DNA of 64,000 nt from an uncultured Bacilli bacterium. Its GTDB lineage: Bacteria > Bacillota_I > Bacilli_A > RF39 > UBA660. Below the pieces are notes generated by a model. It saw only the letters and a list, made by a program, of their open reading frames with translations, was not told the origin of the DNA and did not search any database. Each line of letters begins with the position of its first letter. Positions within the stretch are counted from its first letter, which is position 1. The stretch is from assembly GCA_934140575.1 (NCBI GenBank), contig CAKPBJ010000001.1, positions 1 to 64,000 on the forward strand. The letters run 5' to 3'. Made by a program: the position numbers and the translations under genes. Below, piece by piece: positions 33,850 through 43,389 of the stretch.

Positions 33850-35247
33850 TCAATTAAAATTCTTCCAAGTCACTAACATATTATCACGAACTTCATATAT
33901 ACCAAGAAGTCTATTATTACTATCTTTAAATATAACTCTGTCTTTTATATTCCATTTATTTTCTAATCTTACACCATTTGATACTTTGAATTTATCATCA
34001 TTATCAATAATCACTATAGGATAATCAAGACACTCTTCGATACTAAGAATTTTATAATTATTATTTAATAAATCATTAATTGTATTAGACTTATCAATTG
34101 ATACAACTCCTTGTTTTGTTCTAATTAATCTAGACATAGTCGCATAAACTCCTAGTTCTTTAGAAATATCTTGTATTAAACTTCTTATATAACACCCTTT
34201 TGTTACTAAGGTTCTAAAAGTAAAAGATGAAGAATTTTTAGAAATTAATTCTATTTCTTTTATAGTAACTTCTTTTTTAGGCAAAGTAACATTCTTACCA
34301 CTTCTTGCATATTCATATAACTTTTTACCATTTACTTTAACTGCAGAATATATTGGTACTTCTTGCATATAAGTCTTTTTAAAACTATTTAAAACATTAG
34401 AAATATCTAAATTATCAGGAATACTACATTTATTTAAAATAACTCCATCTGTATCATATGAATCAGTACAAAAACCAAGTTTTACTTCTGCAATATATTC
34501 TTTATCTTTAGAAGTTAATAATTCAACTATCTTTGTAGCCTTACCAATTGCAATGATAAGTATGCCTTCTGCTAAAGGGTCTAAAGTACCAGTATGCCCT
34601 ACTTTCTTAATACCAAATATATGGCTAACATCATTAACTATATCAAAAGAAGTTGGACCACTATTTTTATTAATAACAATTACACCACTAAATTCTTTTA
34701 GATATTCTTCTAAAGTCCAATTATTATTCATAATAATACTAGCAGGAACAACTCCAACATATCTAATATGCCAAGGTTCATATAAAACGCCAGTAATATC
34801 TTCTTTATTTTTAGGATATCTTAAAATAAAACCAAAGTCTTTTAAATATTTATAAATACTTTCATAATATTCTTTTTGTTCTTCTAATTCATAATTATCT
34901 TTAGGAAAACATCCATTAACTTTAACATTAATATCAAGACAAAGTCCAGTATGATGTTCACTAGTATATGGAACTGCTACGTGAGTTTTAGTATACTTCT
35001 CTCCATATTTTTCAAGAAATTCATTATAGATTTTTTCTTGATCTTCAATACTTCTATAAGCACTAGATATACCTATTTCTATATTTTTTTCTTTTAGAAA
35101 GTCTTTTAATTTTAGATAGTTTTCATATGTTTCTTTTTCTATTAAAACATCTTTATTATTTATATCTTTTGTATTTATAAGTTTTATTTTTTTTAAGTAA
35201 CTTTCCTTTATTTTATTTTGTTTATTTACTAATATTGTTTTATACAT
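33850..35247 (-). CDS. truB: VanY-type D,D-carboxypeptidase fused to tRNA pseudouridine synthase TruB
   Basis: One uninterrupted 465-codon frame. Residues 1-185 are a peptidase M15B (VanY/DdcY) domain: GISSAYRSIEDQEKIY near 60, TSEHHTGLCLDINV near 97 (SxHxxGxxxD zinc motif), EPWHIRYVG near 157, and the family's usual final TLEEYLKEF. From 187 the TruB fold begins at its normal first residues (GVIVINKNSGPTSFDIVNDV), with the catalytic GHTGTLDPLAEGIL (Asp near 222), TKIVELLTSKDKEYIAEVKLG and CYIRSLIQDISKELG. A C-terminal PUA-like part (KVSNGVRLENKWNIKDRVIF) completes it. No signal peptide. TruB makes Psi55 in tRNA; why a wall peptidase is joined to it is unclear. Confidence 0.9.
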   Translation of the reverse strand: MYKTILVNKQNKIKESYLKKIKLINTKDINNKDVLIEKETYENYLKLKDFLKEKNIEIGISSAYRSIEDQEKIYNEFLEKYGEKYTKTHVAVPYTSEHHTGLCLDINVKVNGCFPKDNYELEEQKEYYESIYKYLKDFGFILRYPKNKEDITGVLYEPWHIRYVGVVPASIIMNNNWTLEEYLKEFSGVIVINKNSGPTSFDIVNDVSHIFGIKKVGHTGTLDPLAEGILIIAIGKATKIVELLTSKDKEYIAEVKLGFCTDSYDTDGVILNKCSIPDNLDISNVLNSFKKTYMQEVPIYSAVKVNGKKLYEYARSGKNVTLPKKEVTIKEIELISKNSSSFTFRTLVTKGCYIRSLIQDISKELGVYATMSRLIRTKQGVVSIDKSNTINDLLNNNYKILSIEECLDYPIVIIDNDDKFKVSNGVRLENKWNIKDRVIFKDSNNRLLGIYEVRDNMLVTWKNFN

Positions 35248-35307
35248 AGTTCCTCCTTAAATATTATTTTAACATAGAAGTTCACTATATTTATGTTTTT
35301 CTTTTTA

Positions 35308-35340
35308 GAAAAAAAGCTATATAGAATTTTCTATATAACT
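35308..35340 (-). terminator. Terminator of murE
   Basis: On the minus strand AGTTATATAG / CTATATAGCT stem followed by seven U, directly after the murE stop. Confidence 0.8.
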
Positions 35341-35345
35341 TTATA

Positions 35346-36794
35346 TTAACTATTTATTCCTTCTTTTATTTTTCTTGATGCGACTGCATTATATGCTTCT
35401 TCAATATCATTAAAGTAAATTGTTTTATCTTTTAATTTTTCATATGTTTCATTTCCTTTTCCAAGGATTAGGACCATATCATTATCTTTGGCCATATCTA
35501 CGGCTTTTTGTATTGCTTTTCTTCTATCTATTACTATTTCATAATTTGTATTAGTTGCTTTTAATTCACTTATTATATCTTCACATATTTTTGCAGGGTC
35601 TTCGCTTCTTGGGTCTTCGTATGTGAATATTGCATAACTTGCATTTGCGACTACTACGTTACCTACTTTTGGTCTTTTTAGATAGTCTCTTTCTCCTGCT
35701 TGACCGATAACTACAATACTTCTATTAATATTTAATGTATGTACAAAGTTAAGTAAATTAGTTATTCCATTTGGAGTATGAGCATAATCAACCATTACAT
35801 AGTATGGAGTATTTGTGTTAAGAAGTTCTAGTCTTCCACTTATTTTTATTGATTTTATGTTATTTAATATTTTATCTAAGTTAAATCCTAATGCTAATGT
35901 GCATAGTAAGCCACATGCTAAGTTATATACATTAAAATCTCCCATTAATGGGCTATCTACAAAGAAAGCCCTATCTTTATATTGGAAATTTATTTCTGTG
36001 TGGTTTGGATATAGTTTAAAATCAACTATTCTTAAGTCGTTGTCTTCTCCTTTACCATATGTTAGTACTTGTCCGTTACAAGCTGATTTTACTGTTTCAA
36101 AATACTCATCATCATGATTTAGAATACAGAATCCATCTTTTTTTGTTTGTTTAAATAACATTAATTTACAATTTAAGTAATTTTCAAAAGAACCATGAAT
36201 ATTTAAATGTTCTGATGTTATATTAGTATATCCTGCGATATCAAATTGCATTGCTTGTAATCTTCCTCTAAAGAAAGCTTCACTTGATGTTTCTATTGAT
36301 GCGTAGTGACAACCATAATGAACAAATTCATCTAAATAACCATATAAAAGTTGAGCATCTGGTGTTGTATTTGGATTATCACCAGTAAATCCTGCACAAT
36401 TTCTACCATTAGTTCCGATATATCCACAAATATCACTACCAATTAATGTTTGAATAATTGTTGTTGTACTTGTTTTTCCATCAGTTCCTGTTACACCTAT
36501 CATTTTTAGTTTTTGATCTGGATAGTCATAGAACTTTTGACATAAATATGGAAGTTCTCTATTTGTATCAGGTACTTTTATAACTGGAACTGGTTTTTCT
36601 CCTACATCACGACTGACTACGATTGCTTTTGCACCATGTTTTATAGCGTCATCTATAAAATCGTGTCTATCTGCAGTTACACCTTTGGTACAGACAAATA
36701 AATCTCCATCTTCTACTTCTTTAGAATTTATTTTTATTGATTTTATATTAGTATCTACTCCGATACCTGGATATAATTCATTTAATGTTTTCAT
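35346..36794 (-). CDS. murE: UDP-MurNAc-tripeptide synthetase MurE
   Basis: Mur ligase adding the third residue of the peptidoglycan stem. N domain (NSKEVEDGDLFVCTKGVTADRHDFIDDAIKHGAKAIVV), central ATPase domain with GVTGTDGKTSTTTII (near 105), NTTPDAQLL, ETSSEA, TNITSEHLNIHGS, and the C domain with VDYAHTPNGI, GERDYLKRP and TYEDPRSEDP. The Arg of the DNPR-like motif (here EDPR) is kept, which leans toward meso-DAP but does not prove it. The start is ATG at 36794; the GTG at 36806 is part of the ribosome binding site region. Confidence 0.93.
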   Translation of the reverse strand: MKTLNELYPGIGVDTNIKSIKINSKEVEDGDLFVCTKGVTADRHDFIDDAIKHGAKAIVVSRDVGEKPVPVIKVPDTNRELPYLCQKFYDYPDQKLKMIGVTGTDGKTSTTTIIQTLIGSDICGYIGTNGRNCAGFTGDNPNTTPDAQLLYGYLDEFVHYGCHYASIETSSEAFFRGRLQAMQFDIAGYTNITSEHLNIHGSFENYLNCKLMLFKQTKKDGFCILNHDDEYFETVKSACNGQVLTYGKGEDNDLRIVDFKLYPNHTEINFQYKDRAFFVDSPLMGDFNVYNLACGLLCTLALGFNLDKILNNIKSIKISGRLELLNTNTPYYVMVDYAHTPNGITNLLNFVHTLNINRSIVVIGQAGERDYLKRPKVGNVVVANASYAIFTYEDPRSEDPAKICEDIISELKATNTNYEIVIDRRKAIQKAVDMAKDNDMVLILGKGNETYEKLKDKTIYFNDIEEAYNAVASRKIKEGINS

Positions 36795-36853
36795 TTTACT
36801 AATCACCTAGACTAAATTATACATTATATTTACTTATAATTAAAGTCTTTTTC

Positions 36854-36882
36854 TTGCGGAGAAATAAAAAATATACTAAAAT
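36854..36882 (+). promoter_or_regulatory. Probable promoter of the ureohydrolase gene
   Basis: TTGCGG (36854-36859), 17 bases, TAAAAT (36877-36882). It would give a very short leader before the ATG at 36898. Confidence 0.5.
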
Positions 36883-36897
36883 GTATGTGGTGATAAA

Positions 36898-37803
36898 ATG
36901 AGAACAATGATATTTGGAGCTGGAACAGACTTAGGTGTTCATATAGATGGAACTAGTCTTGGACCAGTACAATTAATGAATGATATTAAAGCCTTTTATA
37001 AGGGCGAAAGTATGATGTTTGAACAAGATAAGGACATTATTAAGAGTAGAAATCTATCAGATAGAAGGAAGAATGAATATGCAATTGAGGAATTTAATTC
37101 TAATTTGTATAAAAATATGGTAGATAAGATTAAGGAAGAATATTTTCCTATTATGATTGGAGGAGATCATTCTGCGGCTATTGCTAGTGCTCTTGCATCA
37201 GCTAAGGTTAATGTAGATGTAGGAATTATTTGGATTGATGCACATACTGATTATAATACTTTTGAAACTACAGTAACTGGTAATATTCATGGTCTACCAC
37301 TTGCTGCTATAAATGGTTATAAAAATAGTGAGTTAAGATATTATCATGATGGTAAAATTATTCAACCTTCTCGTACTGTAATAGTTGGTGCTAGAAGTAT
37401 TGATGAGGCTGAAAAGGAAAATGTTAAGTATTCTGGAGTAACAGTATTTACAACCGATGATATTAAAGAAAAAGGTATTGATGCTGTTATGGATGAGGCT
37501 TTTAAAATTGCTGGTTATAAGACTAAAGGAATTCATATTAGTTATGACTTAGATGTAATTGATCCTGATATTGCACCTGGTGTATCAATTCCAGAGTTTG
37601 ATGGTATTAGTGAAGAAGAAGCTATGAAGATTAATGAATATATAATTCATCATATGGATAAGGTTTTATCTTATGACTTAGTTGAATTTAATCCTTTACG
37701 TGATGTTGATAGAAAAACTGAGCAAATTGCTTTAAATATTTTAGCTCAAGTAATTAGAGCTGCTGAAAATAAAAAGAAATGGGAACAAAAAATTGTTTAT
37801 TAA
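36898..37803 (+). CDS. Arginase/ureohydrolase family enzyme
   Basis: Manganese ureohydrolase (arginase, agmatinase or formimidoylglutamase). The metal-binding motifs are complete: MIGGDHSAAI near 87, WIDAHTDYNT near 113 and SYDLDVIDPDIAPGVSIPEFDG near 217. GNIHGLPLAAI after the second motif is typical of arginases (GNIHGMPLA), which favours arginine hydrolysis. Length 301 is usual. Single plus-strand gene between divergent murE and convergent polC, ending in a strong shared hairpin. Start ATG with GGTGAT. Confidence 0.85.
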   Translation: MRTMIFGAGTDLGVHIDGTSLGPVQLMNDIKAFYKGESMMFEQDKDIIKSRNLSDRRKNEYAIEEFNSNLYKNMVDKIKEEYFPIMIGGDHSAAIASALASAKVNVDVGIIWIDAHTDYNTFETTVTGNIHGLPLAAINGYKNSELRYYHDGKIIQPSRTVIVGARSIDEAEKENVKYSGVTVFTTDDIKEKGIDAVMDEAFKIAGYKTKGIHISYDLDVIDPDIAPGVSIPEFDGISEEEAMKINEYIIHHMDKVLSYDLVEFNPLRDVDRKTEQIALNILAQVIRAAENKKKWEQKIVY

Positions 37804-37818
37804 CCATTTCTTTTTTTT
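37773..37818 (+). terminator. Terminator of the ureohydrolase gene
   Basis: AAAGAAATGG / CCATTTCTTT stem spanning the stop codon, followed by T's; polC converges from the right. Confidence 0.78.
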
Positions 37819-37820
37819 AT

Positions 37821-40800
37821 TTAAAATAATGATAATTGATTAGAGTCTGGCATACCTTCTAGTATTCCCATATCTTTCATTTTATCTATTAATGTTTGTG
37901 ATACTTTTGCACGTTTTTGGACATCTTCAATACTTATGAATTTTCCTTTTTCTCTTTCGGCAACTATATTTTTAGCAACTGTATCTCCTAGTCCATCTAT
38001 AGCATTAAATGGTGGGTAGATTTCTGTTTCATTTTTTGCTTTCCATACTGTTGCTTCTGATTCATATAAGTCTACATTTAAGAATTTTATTCCGCGAGCT
38101 GTTGCTTCTAAAGCTACCTTTAGGCTTTCAGCTTGTCCATTTTCTTTGTTTGTTGCTTCATAACCTTTTGCTTGAATATCTTCTAGTCTTGCTTTTATTG
38201 AGTTATATCCTTTAATCATATTTTCTACATCAACATCTGTTGCTTTTGATGTGTACCAAGATGAATAGAAGTATACTGGCATATGTACTTTATACCAAGC
38301 TATTCTAAATGCACTTATAACATAAGCTGCGGCATGTGCTTTTGGGAACATGTATTTTATTTTTTGACAAGATCCAATAAACCAATCTGGGATATTTGCT
38401 TCTTGCATTGTTTTTACGTGTTCTTTCCATGTTTCTGGGTCTTTTGATGCTTTTCCTTTACGAACAAATTCCATTATTTTGAAGGCTTTGATTGGTTTTA
38501 CTCCATTGTACATAAGATATACCATGATATCATCACGACAGCCTATTGTATCTTTAAATGGAACTATGTTATTAGCAATAAGTTCTTGAGCGTTTCCTAA
38601 CCAAACATCTGTACCGTGAGATAATCCTGATATTTTTATTAATTCGGCAAATGATGTTGGTTTTGTATCTTCTACTAATTTTATTGTGAAAGGAGTACCA
38701 AATTCTGGTATACCTAATGTACCTGTGTTACACATAATTTGTTCTTTTGTAACACCTAGAGCTTCAGTTGACGTAAATATTGACATTGTTTCTTTATCAT
38801 CTAGTGGTACTTTTAAGATATCGGTTCCTGATTGTAGTTGAATTAGTCTTAGTTGCGTTGGATCACTATGGCCTAGAATATCAAGTTTTAATAAACATTG
38901 GTCGATTGAGTGGTAATCAAAATGGGTTGTTCTCCACTCTGCTGTTGGGTCTTCGGCTGGGAACTGGAATGGTGTGAAGTCTGAAACTTCCATGTAGTCT
39001 GGTACAACAACAATTCCTCCTGGATGCTGACCTGTTGTTCTTTTAACACCAGTACAGCCAATCGCAAGTCGTTCTACTTCGGCTGTTCTCATATCTCCTA
39101 GTCCTTTGTCCTCACAATATCCTTTAACAAAACCAAAGGCTGTTTTATCTGCAACTGTACCAATTGTTCCGGCACGATAGACATTATCTTCTCCAAATAA
39201 AACTTTTGTATAGGCATGCGCACTTGCTTGATTTAAATCAGAGAAGTTAAGGTCGATATCTGGAACTTTGTCGGCATTAAATCCTAAGAATGTTGCGAAT
39301 GGCATATCTTGTCCATCTTTTAACATTGGAATATGACAATTAGGGCATTCTTTATCTGGTAAGTCAAACCCTGATGAGTATGTTGCTCCTAGCGCATTTC
39401 CGTTTTCATCATCAAATATACTTAATTTACATTTTTCACATCTATAGTGAGCAGCTAATGGATTAACTTCTGTAATACCCATCATGGTTGCTACGAATGA
39501 TGATCCTACAGAACCACGGGAACCAACTAAATATCCTTCATCATTTGAGTGTTTAACAAGTCTTTGAGCAATTAAGTAAATTGGATCGAATCCTCCACCA
39601 ATTACTCCACCTAAAGTTTTTTTAACTTTCTTTTCAAGGGCTTTCTCATCAAGATTTTCTTCATCATTATTTTTTACATATTCAGTTACTATACTTTTAA
39701 TATTTTCTGATCCTTTTAATATTTCATCATGTAATTCTTTATGAATAACTCTATTATATTCTTCTTCATTTGATGCGATGTCTTCATGACGTTCTTTAAT
39801 TATTTTGAATACTATATCTCCATAAAGTTCTGTTGCGATACGTTCTTCTATCATATATGGAAGTGGTTCTCCATACCAATCTTTTGCTTTTGTATATACA
39901 AGGTCTGTTACTACAACAGGACAGTCTAGATAACTTTTTCCATCATCGCTTTTAACTCTTGGTGAGAAAGGAATTCCACCGGTATCTATAATTACTTCTA
40001 CTATGTCACACATATCTGCAATCTTATTTGTATTTTTTACTACAATTTCATAGGCTTTGTCTTCACCCAAAAATTTAAAGTCTTCTAGCATTTCGTTTGT
40101 AGTTCTAAAATGATTGCATGGAATTTCTTTAATACCATTTCTTGCTAATGGATGACGTCCACCGCCTGGTACTTTTTGGTTAACTATTATTTCTCTATAG
40201 ATTTTATCATCTCTTCTTAAATGATGAACATCTCCTGTTGCGATGATTATTTTTCCTGCTTCTTCTGTTACTCTTACTACTTTTTCTATGTTTGCAGCAA
40301 GTTCTACTTTCGTTGAGAAGTCTCCTGTTTGAATTAAGTGGTCATAACACTCCATTGGTTGAACTTCTACGTAGTCATAGAATCTAATTATATTAGATAA
40401 CTCATCATCACTTTTTGATTTAGCCATTCTAAAGACTTCGCTTTCATAACAGCCACTTCCAATTAGTAATCCTTCTCTTAGGCTCTCTACAACACTTCTT
40501 AATATTCTTGGTGTTTTATATAAGTATGTTGTGTTTGCAAGGGAAACTATTTTAAATAAGTTTTTTAGCCCTGTCTTATTTTTTACTAGGATATTTATAT
40601 GATGAGAACTACCATATTTGTGAATATCTTCTTTACTTACTAATTTTTCTAAATCAGACATTATATCTATATTACGATTTGATAGTTTTTTTAGCATTTT
40701 ATAAAATACTAAGGCAGTTCCTTCGGCATCATAGTCACCTCTATGGTGAGCATTTTCATCCCATGGAACATCATATCTTTTTACAAGGGCACTTAGTGAG

Positions 40801-42437
40801 TGTCTTGCATATGTATTATCTAGGGTTCTTGATAATTCAAGTGTATCTATTACTGGGTTTTTAAAGGTACCAAAGTTGTATTTTTTATAAGCCATTTCTA
40901 GGAATGATACATCGAACTTTGCATTATGGGCAACCATTGGACAATCTCCAAACCATTCAATGAATCTTCTTACGGCATTTTCTTCATTATCTTTTCCTTC
41001 TAGCATTGCATCTGTTATATTTGTAACATCTATTATTTTTTGTGGAAGAGGTCTTCCAGGATTTATTAGTTCATCATATTTTTCAATTATCATACCATCT
41101 TTTATTTTTACGGCACCAATTTCAATGATTGAGTCAAATCCACCTGCATTAAATCCTGTTGTTTCAAAGTCAAATACTACGTATGTTTGATCTAACATTA
41201 TATCACTATTTGGTCTTGTTACTATATCGACATTATCATCTATCATTAAAAGTTCGCAACCATAGATTGCTTTAAATGGTTCTTCTCCTTCTTGAAGATG
41301 TTTATTATGATCAGTTACAAAATTGAAAACATGAGGGAATCCTTGAACTCCGTTATGATCAGTTATTGCTACTGCGTTCATTCCAAACTTCATAGCTTGT
41401 TTTACAAGGTCAACTTCATCTATTACACCATCCATTTGACTCATCTTAGTATGGCAATGAAGTTCTACTCTTTTTTCTTCTGCTGTATCTTTTACAGTTT
41501 CTTCTTTTTTATCTATTTTTATAATATCCCTAGCATTTAAAACTAATTCTTTAGCAAATTGATCATTTTTTGTATAACCTCTAATTTTATACCAATTGCC
41601 ACTTTTTAATTCTTTGCAAAGTCTTTTATATTCTTCATCATCTCTTACAAATACTTTACAGTAGATACTATCTGAGAAATCAGTTATTTTTAAGGTAATT
41701 ATTTTAAAATCTGTCTTTGATGATTCAAAGTAGTCTGTTCCAAATACTTTAGCTTCTACTACTACATTATTGTCTTCCCCAATTAGGGTTTTAATTTTTA
41801 TAGGATCTTCTTTTATTCCTCTTCCAATTACACTATTAGGGTCTTTTACTTCTCTTCTATATTGTTTTTTTTCTTGAGGAGGTTGTTCTTCTTTTTTAGG
41901 AGTTGATTCATGTTTTGGCATTTCTATATTATTTAAATCTTTTTGTATTTCTTCTAAAATATTTTCTTCATGACGCATTACTATATCAATATTAAAATTA
42001 TAATTTAGACGTTTATAAAAACTAGTTATTTTAGGTAGAGCTTTTTCAAGGCGGGATTTTTCTACTTCATTTGTTGCGACTAGTGTTAAAAAGCCATCTT
42101 CAATTTTCATAGAGTCTTCATATATTTCTAGTACTTTTAGTTCTTCTTTTAGATTTTTTAATAAAAATTTATAATAACTTAGATATGTATTTATATCTTG
42201 ATTTTTAATATTAAATACAAATTCTATTTTACTTGCAGTTTCATCTAAAAGCATTTTTTTTGATTCTAATTCTTCTAATACTTCTACTGGTAAAAGGTTA
42301 TCTTTATCTATTAATATATTCCAACTATTATTTTTGGAATTTACTTTTATTTTTTTCATTATGGCATCATTAAAATATTGATAAGAAGCCTCATCAATAT
42401 TTATTTTATTTAATAATATTTGTATATTATTATCCAT
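37821..42437 (-). CDS. polC: DNA polymerase III PolC
   Basis: Gram-positive replicase. Domains in order: N-terminal region; OB fold (EAKVFGTDYFESSKTDFKIITLKITDFSDSIYCKVFV, near 230); PHP domain (VELHCHTKMSQMDGVIDEVDLV and GMNAVAITDHNGVQGF, near 322), split by the DEDDh 3'-5' exonuclease (YVVFDFETTGFNAGGFDSIIEIGAV near 420, MVAHNAKFDVSFLEMAY, HRGDYDAEGTALVF); then the polymerase core with a zinc cluster (CEKCKLSIF...CPNCHIPM), DKVPDIDLNFSDLNQASAHAY, RTTGQHPGGIVVVP and the C-terminal HhH part. 1,538 residues is somewhat long but complete. The exonuclease is present, so proofreading is expected. Confidence 0.97.
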   Translation of the reverse strand: MDNNIQILLNKINIDEASYQYFNDAIMKKIKVNSKNNSWNILIDKDNLLPVEVLEELESKKMLLDETASKIEFVFNIKNQDINTYLSYYKFLLKNLKEELKVLEIYEDSMKIEDGFLTLVATNEVEKSRLEKALPKITSFYKRLNYNFNIDIVMRHEENILEEIQKDLNNIEMPKHESTPKKEEQPPQEKKQYRREVKDPNSVIGRGIKEDPIKIKTLIGEDNNVVVEAKVFGTDYFESSKTDFKIITLKITDFSDSIYCKVFVRDDEEYKRLCKELKSGNWYKIRGYTKNDQFAKELVLNARDIIKIDKKEETVKDTAEEKRVELHCHTKMSQMDGVIDEVDLVKQAMKFGMNAVAITDHNGVQGFPHVFNFVTDHNKHLQEGEEPFKAIYGCELLMIDDNVDIVTRPNSDIMLDQTYVVFDFETTGFNAGGFDSIIEIGAVKIKDGMIIEKYDELINPGRPLPQKIIDVTNITDAMLEGKDNEENAVRRFIEWFGDCPMVAHNAKFDVSFLEMAYKKYNFGTFKNPVIDTLELSRTLDNTYARHSLSALVKRYDVPWDENAHHRGDYDAEGTALVFYKMLKKLSNRNIDIMSDLEKLVSKEDIHKYGSSHHINILVKNKTGLKNLFKIVSLANTTYLYKTPRILRSVVESLREGLLIGSGCYESEVFRMAKSKSDDELSNIIRFYDYVEVQPMECYDHLIQTGDFSTKVELAANIEKVVRVTEEAGKIIIATGDVHHLRRDDKIYREIIVNQKVPGGGRHPLARNGIKEIPCNHFRTTNEMLEDFKFLGEDKAYEIVVKNTNKIADMCDIVEVIIDTGGIPFSPRVKSDDGKSYLDCPVVVTDLVYTKAKDWYGEPLPYMIEERIATELYGDIVFKIIKERHEDIASNEEEYNRVIHKELHDEILKGSENIKSIVTEYVKNNDEENLDEKALEKKVKKTLGGVIGGGFDPIYLIAQRLVKHSNDEGYLVGSRGSVGSSFVATMMGITEVNPLAAHYRCEKCKLSIFDDENGNALGATYSSGFDLPDKECPNCHIPMLKDGQDMPFATFLGFNADKVPDIDLNFSDLNQASAHAYTKVLFGEDNVYRAGTIGTVADKTAFGFVKGYCEDKGLGDMRTAEVERLAIGCTGVKRTTGQHPGGIVVVPDYMEVSDFTPFQFPAEDPTAEWRTTHFDYHSIDQCLLKLDILGHSDPTQLRLIQLQSGTDILKVPLDDKETMSIFTSTEALGVTKEQIMCNTGTLGIPEFGTPFTIKLVEDTKPTSFAELIKISGLSHGTDVWLGNAQELIANNIVPFKDTIGCRDDIMVYLMYNGVKPIKAFKIMEFVRKGKASKDPETWKEHVKTMQEANIPDWFIGSCQKIKYMFPKAHAAAYVISAFRIAWYKVHMPVYFYSSWYTSKATDVDVENMIKGYNSIKARLEDIQAKGYEATNKENGQAESLKVALEATARGIKFLNVDLYESEATVWKAKNETEIYPPFNAIDGLGDTVAKNIVAEREKGKFISIEDVQKRAKVSQTLIDKMKDMGILEGMPDSNQLSLF

Positions 42438-42458
42438 ATTAATCCCCCTAACCTAATT

Positions 42459-43304
42459 TTATAATAATTCTTCGTCTTCTTGAATAACAGATTCTTTTTT
42501 TTGCCTTATTATATATTTTTTATTTCTTATACAAAAGTCTATAAATTCTTCGATATTCATTTTCTTTAGTTCTTTTTCGTAAGCATAGTTTTCTACTTCG
42601 AATGATATTTTATCACGCATCATTCTAGATGATAATTTATCTTTTGGTACATCTAAATACATTAACCAGTATGGGTATAACAATCTCTTTAATTCCATTA
42701 GTTCTGGTGTTCCACTTAAATAGCAACTTCTTTCATATAAGTCTGATGCATATTCATTTAAAACAGCTAACTCGATAATTGATTGTTTTATTTTTTCATC
42801 TATATCTTCGTATTTTTTTGTATTGTTTATAAGTAATGCCATATTTAATTTAAGTAAATATTCAAGTGGGTCTTTTTTATCTATACTTATCCCTATTACT
42901 GCTGTATCTTCTGTTGGAACATCAATTATTTCTAGTTCATTTGAAACAACGTAAAAAGTATAATCATATGTTTTTTTTCTAATTATATTTGAATATAATT
43001 TTTCTGTTACTTTTTTATTTTTATCCCAAATTTTCATTAGTTCAAGTCTATGTTTTTCTACTTGTTTTTTTATTTTTTGGTAGTCTTTGCTTTCAAAAAA
43101 GAAATTATATATTGTTTCATCATTTGGAATAAAATCTTTTTTTTCAGTTATTATTGCATCTCTATCATTAAAGGTTTTATTATATTCTGTTTTAAAGGTA
43201 TCCCATAGTTTTTGTTTTAATTTATATACTGCTTCTGAAATAGATGCTTGAAATAATAAGTACCATACTAGGGCATACTCGTTTACTACAAAGTTTGTAT
43301 TCAT
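42459..43304 (-). CDS. Unknown helical protein upstream of polC
   Basis: 281 residues, soluble, with no signal peptide or membrane helix. Lys/Glu-rich helices (KQKLWDTFKTEYNKTFNDRDAIITEKKDF), an aromatic central region (YDYTFYVVSNELEIIDVP) and a conserved-looking LLYPYWLMYLDVP. No family recognised. It lies 21 bases before polC on the same strand and is probably co-transcribed with it. Confidence 0.65.
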   Translation of the reverse strand: MNTNFVVNEYALVWYLLFQASISEAVYKLKQKLWDTFKTEYNKTFNDRDAIITEKKDFIPNDETIYNFFFESKDYQKIKKQVEKHRLELMKIWDKNKKVTEKLYSNIIRKKTYDYTFYVVSNELEIIDVPTEDTAVIGISIDKKDPLEYLLKLNMALLINNTKKYEDIDEKIKQSIIELAVLNEYASDLYERSCYLSGTPELMELKRLLYPYWLMYLDVPKDKLSSRMMRDKISFEVENYAYEKELKKMNIEEFIDFCIRNKKYIIRQKKESVIQEDEELL

Positions 43305-43337
43305 TTACTTCACCACTCTCATACATATATAATATAT

Positions 43338-43379
43338 CAAAAAAAAAGAAAAAGTTGAATAGTGCTTTTACTTTTTAGT
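43338..43379 (-). terminator. Likely terminator upstream of the 281-aa gene
   Basis: On the minus strand AAAAAGT / ACTTTTT with a long loop and a U-rich tail after the 311-aa protein gene. Only moderate quality. Confidence 0.45.
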
Positions 43380-43389
43380 TAATTATTTT

